From assembly GCF_025698545.1 (NCBI RefSeq), contig NC_068575.1:55685980-55749979 (forward strand): a stretch of 64,000 bases of DNA, given 5' to 3'. Source of the stretch: Gossypium raimondii (taxonomy: Eukaryota; Streptophyta; Magnoliopsida; Malvales; Malvaceae). Of the stretch, positions 47,501 to 58,220 are shown one piece after another. The translations under genes were made by a program, and so were the position numbers. The notes below the pieces were generated by a model. That model made no database searches. It saw only the letters and a program-made list of their open reading frames with translations, and was not told where the DNA came from. Each line of letters starts with the position of its first letter. The first letter of the stretch is position 1.

Positions 47501-48744
47501 GCATTGAGGAAACGAAAGGAATCAAACAAAAATCGCTGCATCCTTGTATCACAGTATGTTGTTCAAAAGTAAACTTCCCTTCCTATGACAGGATAACAAA
47601 GTCATAGTGGTAAGCATATCATGGAATGTGGAGCCACTAGGTAAGTTCACCATATAAACAAGAGTGCAAGGACAAACCACCCATGCTTTAATTAGGGTAT
47701 GACATCCTTAAAAACTAAAAAGGTAGAGAAGAAAGAATAGTAGTCTCAGCAGGCTACCTGCTATGACTAAAGCATCTAGGAGTTAGGGCCATGGACATTT
47801 AATACAGACCAAAAAGGTAATCCATGGAATGGCATAAAATTCAGGTTTGGGAATATCCTATATGACCACTGAATAACCCATGGAAATAACAAAATTCCTG
47901 ATGAATAACTATGCACATCAGGAGAGAATATCAGGTTATCTAAACACAAATGAGATGGATTCATGATGGTCACATAGATCCTAACTGATTGGAGAGCTTA
48001 AAGAAAAGCTCCATATCACTATCTAGTACTCTCTTCTTCTTTTTTCAGGAGCCGAATGTTGTGTGGAGAGAGGGTTGAGTAAACTAGATACTTCAAACAA
48101 AGAACCATATATTCTTTTATCAGTTTTCTCAAACGGAAAGATAGAAAATTTTCAGGTGCACTTAAATATGGGGTATACAAAAGAAATTCTGCCCCAAAGT
48201 TTGAATTCAAAGGCTTTTGTTCCTCTTTCAAAGACCTAAGAGCGGTGTACGGTTGAACCCCTTGACACTTGGAACTCAAGAGTTTAATACTACTAAATAA
48301 AACCTTCTCTGAACACCCCCCCCCCAAAAAAAAGACAATTTAATTACTGATAATTAACTAATCGACTTTGTGTACTACCGCAATTACATCTGAAATTGCT
48401 TTTATTATACCAAATTAAAATTCCCAATACCCGCCACACTCACCAATTCATCACAGCCCCGCGCGAAAAGATACTGAGTTCCTAAAATCACGGGTTAATT
48501 CAACCAAATGTCTATTACATTGACTTAAATTTCGTAAACCCTATACCTGCCTAGACGCTATTTGCTGCTGCTGCTGTTGTTGTTGCTGTTGCTGCTGCAC
48601 CGAATCATATCCGAAGTGAGGGGCTGAAACGGCCGATGACGAGGAAGAGGGCGAAGCTGCAGACGATGTGGACGCGGTCCGCCCTACCGGACCCGCCCCA
48701 GGGTTCCGGCTGGGCCCACCTCCGCCACCACCACCAGATTGCAT
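38569..48744 (-). CDS. BRM: BRAHMA, SWI2/SNF2 chromatin-remodelling ATPase
   Basis: Fourteen exons join in frame (2,246 aa; Arabidopsis BRM is about 2,190): 48547-48744, 46110-47420, 44655-45977, 44351-44463, 43974-44061, 43758-43844, 43495-43587, 43321-43404, 43039-43242, 42634-42876, 40960-42516, 40336-40878, 39487-39738, 38569-39213. In order: Gly-rich and polyQ N-terminus; QLQ domain (about 480-503, [20 protein letters not shown]); HSA domain (about 790-860); DEXH ATPase with Walker A GLGKT (Lys1037) and DEAQ at 1134-1137; helicase C ending in [13 protein letters not shown]; SnAC region; AT-hook [10 protein letters not shown]-terminal bromodomain (about 1950-2070). It is the motor of plant BAF-type complexes, sliding or evicting nucleosomes in the nucleus. 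The start is MQSGG, conserved in the family; an in-frame ATG five codons upstream (48759) is possible. All introns are GT-AG except intron 3 (GC-AG). Confidence 0.95.
44464..44654 (-). other. GC-AG intron 3 of BRM
   Basis: Exon 3 must end at ...CGGTTGCAG (44655) to keep the family sequence RLQ-GLSEEE in frame with exon 4 (starting 44463). The first intron bases are GC (44654-44653), not GT, with no GT that would preserve the frame nearby. The 3' border is AAAAG. GC-AG introns are a known minor class (about 1% of plant introns). Retention would add residues and reach a stop near 44562. Confidence 0.8.
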
Positions 48745-49480
48745 AAAATCTAACTCCAAATTTTTTAACTGTAGTTCCCCGCAAAAACCAAATTATTACC
48801 ACAAAAATTCAAAAAAAAAAAACCCCCCACCAATAGCACAACTCAAATCCCTCCAAAAAAAAACTTTATTAATTTTAATAAAACCCCTTTTTCCCTCCGA
48901 TCCCAACGTTCAAAAGAAAATTAACAATAAAAAAAATTAACTAAAAACAAAAAAGAAATAGTTGAAATTTGTTTTTGTTTCTCTCTCTAGAAATCCGGAA
49001 TTTTCGGTCTAATTGAAAGGTAGATCTTGATGAGTTAAGTGAGAACACGAATTTGACGGAAACGAAAATTAAAATTTTGAAAAAAATTTGATGATCCAAC
49101 CCTCTGCCCTCTCACAACTGATCTCGTCCTCTCTCAGTTTTCACGCAATTTTGCAAATTCTTTTTCCCTCTGGGGGTTTAAAAGAAATTTTTGTTTTTTC
49201 TTTTTTGCAGATTTCCTTTTTTCCTATTTTTCCCCTCTTGTTAGTAAAATGACGAATGAAGGGACCTATTGCGTTTTGCCTTTTATTTATGCTCTCTGAT
49301 TTGCGTTTTGCCGTCGGTGCTTATTGCTGGCTATAGGTGAGGTCCACTAGGAGCTGGTGATTTGCCTACGGTTAGAAATTTACGGAAAAGGGTAGAATAT
49401 GAAATTTTAACCCCGCGTTTTAATGATTTTAGGATTTTTTACCGGATATACCCCCCTACAAAGCTCAAAATTACACGCGG
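48745..49480 (-). promoter_or_regulatory. BRM 5' leader and proximal promoter region
   Basis: Upstream of the ATG (minus strand) lie pyrimidine and purine tracts, including CTCTCTCTCT near 48980 and CCCTCTGCCCTCTCAC near 49100, as in many plant leaders. No convincing TATA box was seen. Limits are approximate. Confidence 0.35.
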
Positions 49481-52240
49481 AGTGCCAATAAAATATTTGA
49501 CCTCACTCTCAACAAATACTAAATTAGTAATCCCATAAAGTATTAAACCAATAACTGCCTTACACGTGCCCACTACGTTTTGAATCTTTTTTCTTACTCT
49601 GTAGTTCGTACATAAAATAGTTCTCTCTCCTTTCTTCGTGCATAAAATAGTTTTACCAGACCCAACATGTCAATATATGGAGCTAATGTTATTTTACTCA
49701 TGTGATACACCAATATATGCGATGAATTTACTAAAAAGACGATATTTGTCGTGTGATGAGAATTTTATCTATTGAAGATTAAGTTTAGTATCATTAGCTT
49801 TGGCTAATTCTTTATATTTACCAAAAAATTTATTTTACTTAATTTAATTTTTATTACAATATAACAAGTAGAATGATAATCATTTCAAACACATAATTAT
49901 TCTTTTAATAAATTTATCGATCACTCAATTTGAGTTATTTCACAATCAAATTTTAACTTTTAAGTTATTTTAAATGGAAAATTATTCGGATTCTCATAAG
50001 GCTTGATATAAATGTAGTCACCTTTTAGTAATTTTATCAATCCCATGATTCAGGTTGCCTCAAATTTACACAACCTAGTTTTAACCTTATGTCACTTCAA
50101 TTGAAAAAATATTCAAATTCTCTTAGGATTTAATATGAACACGTAGTCTTTTTTTTTAATAAATTTATCGATCCCTCAATTCAGGTTATCTCAAACTTAC
50201 GCAATCAAATTTTAACGATAGATTACTCTAACTAAAAAAGTATTTAAATCCTCTTAGGATTTAATATGAACACATAGTCAGTCTTTTAGTAAATTTATCT
50301 ATCATCACTCGATTCAGGTTGTCTCAAACTTACGCAACCAAATTTTAATCTCAAGTTACTCTAATTGAAAAAATATTCAAATTCTCTTAAGACTTAATAT
50401 AAACACGTAGTCACTTTTTTAGTAAATTTATCAATCACTCGTTTGGGGTTGCCTCAAACTTACACAATCAAATTATAACTTTAGGTTACTTTAATTGAAA
50501 AAGTATTCAAATTATCTTAGAATTTGGTATGAACGCGTAATCACTCATTTAGTAAATTCATCAATTACTCGATTCAAAGTTGCCTCAAACTTATGCAATC
50601 AAATTTAAATTCTTTTAATATTTGATAAAAGTACTTTAATTTCCCCAAAGGTTTATTTATAAAATAAAATTTAAATAAAATGACAATTTTATCTGTATAT
50701 TGATTACTTATTTATTCTATTTATTTTGTTATTTTAAATATTTATATTTAATAAATTTTAATTAAAATAATAAAAATATTTTAATTATTATTAAATTAAA
50801 TTATAAATTTCATTGTACTCTAGTAATTTTTGAATGTAACATTATATTCTAATATAATCATAACCATTTGCCAAACATAATATATCTTTTTAATTAATAT
50901 ATGTATTTTTTAAAAGTTACAAGTACAATCATAATTACAATTATAAAAATACATTTAAATAATTATAATTATAATTAATCTTTATAAAATTCAATCAAAT
51001 TAAAAATCAATAAATTAGAATAAATTTATACAAAATCCACATATAGTGGGACAAATTAAAACCTATATCAAAATAAATTTATATAGAATTACATGTATGA
51101 TGAGACAAATTAAAATAATATGTATAAAGTTCTTGGAACTTGAGTAGCCCCATTTGTAGTATGTTTATTTTTTAAAAAATTTGCTACAAATGATAATTAT
51201 ATTTTGTTTGTGTTTTCTCTTTTATTTTTGTTTTTATTAGTATTTTTCTTACAAATACATATTAAATATTTTAATCACTTCTACGTGTAATTAATTTTTT
51301 ATTTTATAATTATAAATGGAAAATTGCAAAATTAAATATAAAATACATAGACAAATAAGTGATTTATTTAAATTTTAAGTTTTAAAATGCATATTAAATA
51401 AGTCTCAAGAGGGTGGAAACTTGTAAGTTTTAAAATCATTTAAATTTAATTATATAAATATACAAATATACAAATATAAAATCATTTTAAATATTTTACC
51501 AGTAAAATGAATCGTAGAATAGACTTAATCGAATTCGGAATTTAGCATTATAATTTTAGGAAAACTGAGAGTGTGGGTGATGAAATGATATTGCTTTGAG
51601 TTATTTGTGAATTTTTAATTATTTGATAAATTAAAAAGGACAATAAAAATCAAAGTGCATTGAATATTATTAAATTTATTTGATATGTTAACTTTTAAAA
51701 ATGATATAATATTATAGTTTACGCAATATTTTTTTCCTTTAGATGAAATTAAATCGAAAAAATCATTAGAAGTGCTAACATGTTGAATGTTGTATTATAC
51801 TTGCAATTAAAGGTGGTAGGGAAAATATTTGTCATTGAAATATAAATGCATCGTTGGTGGTATGTTTACAGATACATTGCTTGTCTAGACCAAGATTTGA
51901 TCTTCAAGACACACGTTCATGGTCGGGATGGAACAATTAAGGTAACCCATGTTTTGCTTGCAACGTCAAGACACAACATATGACATCCTTAAAAGGTTAC
52001 ACTCAGACATTGTTTCCTGGAGAAGTTTTTATGAAGAATCTTTGTGTCGAATGTGTCTCTAGTTTGCTTATGGATATATTTTGACAAGTATTTGTTTAGA
52101 TTGTGGCTTCCAAACATTAATGAATATATTTAGAGTTTTATTCATGGATTAAAACAGTGCACTTCCAATTATTACTGATTTCATTTCAAACAGAGTTAAA
52201 CATGGAAACTGAAACAAATGGGTTCACAGCAGATTCATAA
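49481..52240. other. AT-rich intergenic DNA, tandem array inside, no gene
   Basis: Apart from the tandem array at 49905-50630 the stretch is very AT-rich and lacks open frames or known repeats. From about 51950 it becomes homologous to 62890-63130. This is the downstream flank of the cyanoalanine synthase duplication (ACATCCTTAAAA, TTGTTTCCTGGAGAAGTTT shared). Confidence 0.55.
49905..50630. repeat. Tandem array of about 125-bp units, six copies
   Basis: Each unit begins AGTAAATTTATCAATC and continues with TTCAGGTTGCCTCAAACTTA, CAATCAAATTTTAAC, ATTGAAAAAGTATTCAAATT and CTTAGGATTTAATATGAAC. Starts fall at about 49911, 50031, 50161, 50291, 50424 and 50554, a period of 120-133 bp. Copies are diverged, with the last truncated. 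The array does not code. Confidence 0.85.
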
Positions 52241-52340
52241 TAAGAATAGATGCCAATGTTTCAGTTGAAACATTTGGTATTAACAGATAGAGCTTTTGTT
52301 TTCCCAAGGGAGCTTCCTAACATGTCCCCTGAAAAAGCAT

Positions 52341-55156
52341 TTAGTCAACTGCAACCGGTTGCAAGTTTTCAGCTTCCTTCCTTAGTTCTTGGAACAGGAC
52401 TGACGACAAGTATCGCTCCCCAAAACTTGGAAGAACTGTCTGAATTTTATTTTTTAAGAACCAAAAAAGGAACACTAGGTAAGAACTTGTATCAATATTT
52501 CATTATATACTCCCAAAGCTAAAGCCTTCGATTATCGGCTTAGAATTGCTATTCAAATCATGCTAACACTACTGGCATCTTACATTATTGTAAAGATAAA
52601 TAATGTTGGAAATTATATATAAGCTTGCGAGGAAGTGCTTACCACAATCAATTTGCCTTTGTTCTCAGGCATTCTTGCAAGTCTAAGTGCTGCAATAGCG
52701 TTGGCCCCGGATGATATTCCAACCTACATTCCACAAAAGTTTATGGGAGTTGAAAAGAATAATTTCGAGTTATCAGTCCATAAGATCGATTTGTGAAGAT
52801 TCTTCTAAAAAGTACGTTCACAGTCCTAGAACCCAACAAATAATACTAAATGGTGAGCAAAAGTTAATATTACTTATAGTTAGTCGTTTAGCAGATTACT
52901 CACAGTAGTATACACAAACAAGCTCTGTTTGTCTCAATTGAAATAAAATGTGATATCATTATCACATGATTTTAGGTTATTACCAGAAGCCCCTCTTTTA
53001 GTGCCAATTCCCTTGCCATATTTACTGCATCTTCACTGCTGACCTGTCATAGGATATCCGAGTATAAACCCAAAAGGACTAGAAATTCAGCAAAAGATAC
53101 TAGGTTCCTATTCGACACCCCTTCCTCCCCATTTTCGGAAGTATATTTCTCAGACTAATGAAAGACAAGGGGTATCGTTTACCTCGAGAACTTTTTCCAT
53201 TACATCCATGTCTAATATATCTGGCTTGAACCCAACTCCATTACCAGTAATATGATGAGGACCTGTTGTGATTGATAAGATAAGAAAATGCAACTTCCAT
53301 GACAAAGACTCCTCATTATCTTTACTATCTCCTGTTTCTCGGGTAATTCTTTACCTAATCAGTTTACCGGGTTGATAAAAGAAATAGAAAAACCGGGAAC
53401 ACATAACCGCTTGACATTGCTCTAACTTAAATAATTCTGAAATTTCAATCACTGTAGAAATAATATAGCACAAAGTTTACCTGGTTTGCCACCATTCAGT
53501 ACATTACTTTCAGCAGGCTCCACTCCATATATCTATCATTTAAAAAAAAAAATCATACATCAGTAATGAAATGAAACACAATAAAACAAGGTTATTGTTG
53601 TTACAAATTTTGAACTTGGAAGGAAATAGTAATTAATTTACCTTAACATTAGGATTTTGGGATTTGAGGTACTGTCCGACACCAGAAACAGTACCACCAC
53701 TCCCTATTCCCATTACAAAGATGTCAACTTTACCAAGAGTATCTTCCCATATCTCAGGGCCTGTTGTTTCAAAATGCGCCTATTTTTCCAGTTCGAAATA
53801 ACTCGATTAAGTAATTTATCTATATTTGGAAAGCAAGAGTTAAACACAGAGTTGACCAAGGTTGCTGTGTCAGTCCAAAGAACAAAACAAACTTATATCT
53901 AGTATGGTAATAAATTATCAGCACATGGTTTAGAAAAGCTAACCCAAGTACAATTCTTAGTAAAGCAGAATTAAATTATGATATAAGAGTGTACCTGAGT
54001 GTTGGCAGGATTTGAGAATTGTTGCAACATGAAAGCATTCGGCGTGGACTCCAAAAGTTCATAAGCCTTCTTCACAGTTCCTTCCATCCCTTTCGTGGGA
54101 CCTGTGAGAACCAAACCAGCTCCAAATGCTCTCATGGTGACTCTTCTCTCCAAGCTTGTGTAAGAAGGCATAGTTAGAACCATCTTATAACCTTTTATAG
54201 CTGCCATGAATGCCATACTTATCCCCATGTTACCTGATGTCGGCTCTATCAGAGTTGTCTAACATAAAGTTGAAGAATGTGTTAGGGGGTAGAAATTAAA
54301 GCCACTCAACATCAAAGTTCAAATCATTTAGGATTTCACACTTTCCATCAACAATTCAATGATGCCCTTCGGCAAAAACCGAACCTTTCCGGGAGAAATT
54401 AAGTTTTTCTTTTCTGCATCGGTAATCATGGAGAATGCTGGTCTGTTGATATAGAAGTGTGTATTAGTTTCGATTTGGCCTTGTATCACAAATTCTACTT
54501 CTCTAAAAGTTCAAACTAATACTAAATCATAAAGTTACAAATGCCACGAAGGGCTCGGAAGTAACTAATACCTGTCTTTAATGCTAGCGGTGGGCATCAT
54601 CATCTCCTGCTTCACAGCTATGTATGCACCACAGCCTTCAGTTACTTTATTAAGAAAAACAAGAGGTGTTCTTCCAATTAACTGAAACATGAAGAACCAA
54701 TTCTTATATAAAGGATGAACTTCATTCAAAACAAGAATTTCAATTTTTTAAGAGATTAAAGGGGAGACGACTATTACTCTTATGAATTAAGCATGCTCTG
54801 GTGATGACAAGATTGCATAAAAAGAAATTAAAAATGATTAAGGATCTAACAACCTTCTCAGATCATGGGATATTGGGAATACGCTAATCTTTAATGAAAA
54901 ACAACCTTGAAAAGGTCAAAAACCAAAAGGAAGGGGGAAAAAACAAAAACAATTAATTGCAAACAATTGTGAATGAGACTACCTGGTAAACTTCCCTCTT
55001 AATTTTAGTATCAAGAAGATCCGTGGGAAGATCTCTGAGTCTTTGAGCAAAAGAAGGAGAATCAATGATGGGTTCGGTGGACACCAGCCTCCTTGTCATC
55101 ATCAGCTCGTTGTATGTTAAACATCTTTTCGTAAGGAAGCTCCTTAGAGCAGCCAT
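52341..55156 (-). CDS. CAS1: Mitochondrial beta-cyanoalanine synthase / cysteine synthase
   Basis: Ten exons join in frame (371 aa): 54983-55156, 54572-54681, 54385-54442, 53995-54258, 53642-53779, 53481-53532, 53183-53262, 52984-53043, 52643-52723, 52341-52439; all GT-AG. This PLP enzyme combines cysteine with cyanide to give beta-cyanoalanine and sulfide, clearing cyanide made during ethylene synthesis. Residues 1-29 (Arg/Ser/Leu-rich, few acids) look like a mitochondrial presequence. The PLP Lys is Lys93 in TASIKDR; the substrate loop is TSGNMG (121-126). Met125, where cysteine synthases have Thr, marks the CAS branch. The phosphate loop is GIGSGGT (226-232). Near the C-terminus the motif reads [10 protein letters not shown], whereas the second copy has [10 protein letters not shown]. 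The length matches the Arabidopsis enzyme (368 aa). A second copy in the same orientation lies upstream at 63.2 kb. Confidence 0.95.
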
Positions 55157-56006
55157 TAATGGAAGTTTTGAAGAAACTCTGCTACACTAAATGCAGAACT
55201 GAGCTGCGAGGTATTTCTTCCCTTCAATTATCACCTTAAAATCATTTTTACTACTTTTTGTCAAATTTAGCACCCGAAACCTTCGCATCACTTGACAAAA
55301 ATGCGTCGTCAGATGTATTTCTGTAAAACACAGTCTGATGCGGCTCGTTATACTGATGAGGTGCGCCCTGTTTACCATTTCAGGTCTTTTCAGTCTTTTC
55401 AAAGACTCCTTAATGAATAACTTTCACATTCTGGTTTGGAAGTGAAGTTTGCACCACGAACTGCGTAGCCGAATTCAGATATTAATCCATTGAAGTAATT
55501 AAGTAATTGCTATGGTTTGTCTGAATACTGAGTTTATGCGACGTTATTTTTGTGTTTGATGGATTGCTTTGTTAATGATATATATCATGTGTTATATTAT
55601 TTTCCTACCGAGTATTATGTAAAGTTTATTCTAGTTTTCTATTAAAATTGTTTCAAATTTATTTAAATTATGAAATCATTATAATTTGTCATTAAATTAT
55701 TGATAATATATATCATACCTAATTAATTAATTTATTATCCAAGTCAGCCCATAAAAATCCAATTATCTCCAAATATATATACTATTGGGAGGTTGAAAAA
55801 ATTTACAGGAATAAATTTTTCAACCACATGATAGTTTAAAAATACATTAATATTTAAAACAATTTTTAGTAGGAAAATTAAAACAAACTTTAACATAGGA
55901 AAATTCGGACTTAATTTATTTCTTAAAATTTTTAATGGAGAGAATTAAATTGATCCGGATGGGAACTGACAAGTAATTTCATCAAATGTGAAAAAAGGAA
56001 AAATAA
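55157..56006. promoter_or_regulatory. Upstream region of the cyanoalanine synthase gene
   Basis: The 850 bp between the CAS start codon and tRNA-Tyr hold the leader and promoter. No decisive TATA box was identified. A 71-codon minus frame at 55187-55402 has no recognisable product. Confidence 0.35.
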
Positions 56007-56093
56007 TCCGACCTGCCGGATTCGAACCAGCGACCTAAGGATAACAGCTTTCACCACTACAGTCCTCCGCTCTACCAACTGAGCTAAGGTCGG
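56007..56093 (-). tRNA. tRNA-Tyr (anticodon GTA), with intron
   Basis: On the minus strand the acceptor stem CCGACCT pairs with AGGTCGG. The D arm (GCTC...GAGC), anticodon stem and T arm (GCTGGTTCGAATCCGGC) are complete. The anticodon loop is CTGTAGA, interrupted after the G following GTA by a 14-nt intron, the usual site for nuclear tRNA-Tyr. A T5 run (complement of 55999-56003) four bases beyond the discriminator A is a Pol III terminator. A- and B-box promoters (TAGCTCAGTTGG, GGTTCGAATCC) are intact. Confidence 0.97.
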
Positions 56094-56374
56094 ATTATGC
56101 TGCTGAGTGAGCTAAGATACCATAATAATATTAAGAAAACTTAAAAGCAATTCTGTTCGTAAAATTATAAATCGTTATTATATGAATTGAATTTTATTTT
56201 TATTTAATCTATAATTATGTTTTGATTTTTATATTTTTTAATATAAAAATAAATATTTTATACATAAATTAGTGAATTATTTTTTAAAAATACAAAGCCA
56301 ACCAATTTGGATTGGTGGTGATTTTCAATAATGTATAATTTCAAATTCAATCCGTCTATATCTTTGTTAAATTG

Positions 56375-57100
56375 GTTTTAATTTTTTGTTTAATGATAAA
56401 TTTGGCCACTAACGTTTACATGTTTTGTCAAAATGACCCTAATTGTATTTTTGTGTCTTTTTTATTATCAACCTTTGTTCTTTTTTCAAATTACTTTTTT
56501 ATGATTTGATGAAAGTACCATTAAAAAATTAAGCGAATAATGTGGAATTTTATCGTTTAATATTTTTAATGAGATGTGATTTATTACTTAGATAATCAAT
56601 AAGATAATTACATATGAAAATTAATAAAATAAATAAATAATTCATGAAGTTAAAAAAACTCTTAATTTAAAGAAAATAAACCTAATTATCTAAAGAAAGT
56701 TTCAAAATGAATGCAAAAATTCAATATTTTGGTTTGATTTATTAATTATCTTTTGAAACTTCTCAGTAAACAAATGTATGCATTCATTTTAAAACATTTT
56801 TTAGATAATTCCGTTTATTTTATTTAAATTAAGAGTTATTTTAATTTCATGTATGATTTATTTATTTTATTATTTTCACATGTAATTATCTTATTGGGTT
56901 ACCTCATAATAAATTACATATCATTAAAAATATTCCACATCATCCACATTGATTTTTATAACGGTAATTTCATCAAATCATTAGAAAATCCATTTGAAAA
57001 ATAACTAAGGTTAATGGCCAAAAAGGCTCAAAAATACAATTAGGGTCATTTTGAAAAACATGTAAATGTTAGTGGCCAAATTTGTCATTAAAGTTTAATT
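56375..57100. mobile_element. Foldback (palindromic) element, about 0.72 kb
   Basis: The outer arms match in inverse order: TAAATTTGGCCACTAACGTT, CATGTTTT, CAAAATGACCCTAATTGTAT and GATTTGATGAAA at the left face their complements at 56950-57085. Inner blocks (ATAATTACAT, TAAACATTTTTTAGATAAT) also pair, so nearly the whole element is palindromic. There is no coding capacity. The target duplication is not resolved. Confidence 0.75.
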
Positions 57101-57214
57101 TTAAGCTAAATTTGATTATTAGCATTTAAAAAAATAGTCAAATCATTTTTTAAAACGAAAATTTTGACTAAAATATTATTATTATTATTTAATGATCTTG
57201 TTGAGCCCAGTAGC

Positions 57215-57478
57215 AAAACCAGAAGTACAGGTAAGAGCCTTGGCCATCTAAAATATAATTTTTTTCATTTAGGTCATTTTATAATTTATAAAATTAGAAA
57301 TTAGAAATAGTAAAATTATACTTTGACCCCAAAAATAATAAAAATTTAATTTAATCCTTTAAATACTATAAAGATATAGGTTATTAAAATGGTGAAATTG
57401 CATTTTTACTGTCGTAAAAATATGCAATTTAATTTCGACCTCTCAGAAAGTTTTCTGGCTTCGCCCTTGATCGTGACA
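57215..57478 (-). repeat. Dispersed repeat, copy C
   Basis: On the minus strand it shares GTAAAAATGCAATTTCACCA, TTAAATTAAATTTTTATT and AAAGTATAATTTTACTATTT with copies A and B, and the GC-richer end is represented by GGCCAAGGCTCTTACC. It ends near CAAGGGCGAAGCCAG. Confidence 0.6.
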
Positions 57479-57602
57479 ACTCGCATGGCAAATGGCAATT
57501 CATGAGTACTTCAAACTGATATGACATTATTCGTTTTATATGAAATGTCAACAAATAATTTAAAATATATAAAAAATTCAAAAATTAAAAGAATTAAAAC
57601 TC

Positions 57603-57624
57603 AATATATATATATATATATATA
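57603..57624. repeat. (AT)n microsatellite
   Basis: About eleven AT units stand in otherwise AT-rich DNA. The surrounding 57479-57977 shows no gene. Confidence 0.9.
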
Positions 57625-58220
57625 AGTTCATAAAATTAAAAAATAAAAAGTACATGTGAATTGTAATGTAAATTGTCATGTTTAAAAACTTAATGCTTTA
57701 CCCGTATTTGTTTAAAAAAAAAACAATTCTAAACTCTTTTTAGATGAGTGATCATCAATCCGATCCAAATAATATGACATTTTTTTGCATTGTTCGTTGG
57801 GACACACTTGTAGCCGTCAAAACATGGCTTCATTCTCAAAAAGAAAGCAAGTCCATTCGGAGGCCCTTTTTCTTGGGTCTAAACTCTAAAGTCTAAACAA
57901 AGTGGGGGACTTTGAAACAACCAAATTTATGAGCACCCTTTATCCAGGAAAAGTTCTATGTGGCTGTGATGTGAAGGTGTTAAGAAAAGAAGCTTAAAGA
58001 GTTGAATGAATAACTGTTAATTCCTTTGAGTAAAAATGCAAGAAATATATACGAGAAAATGTAACTAACACTATAACTAATTACATCTTTACTTAATTTC
58101 TAACTAACTATACAAATCTTTGGTACAACAGCTTTACACTCTCAACATGCCCCTCAAGTTGGAGGATGAAAATGTCTTTCATTCCCAACTTGGTCGCTAA
58201 GTATTTGTCTTGAGGAATGC

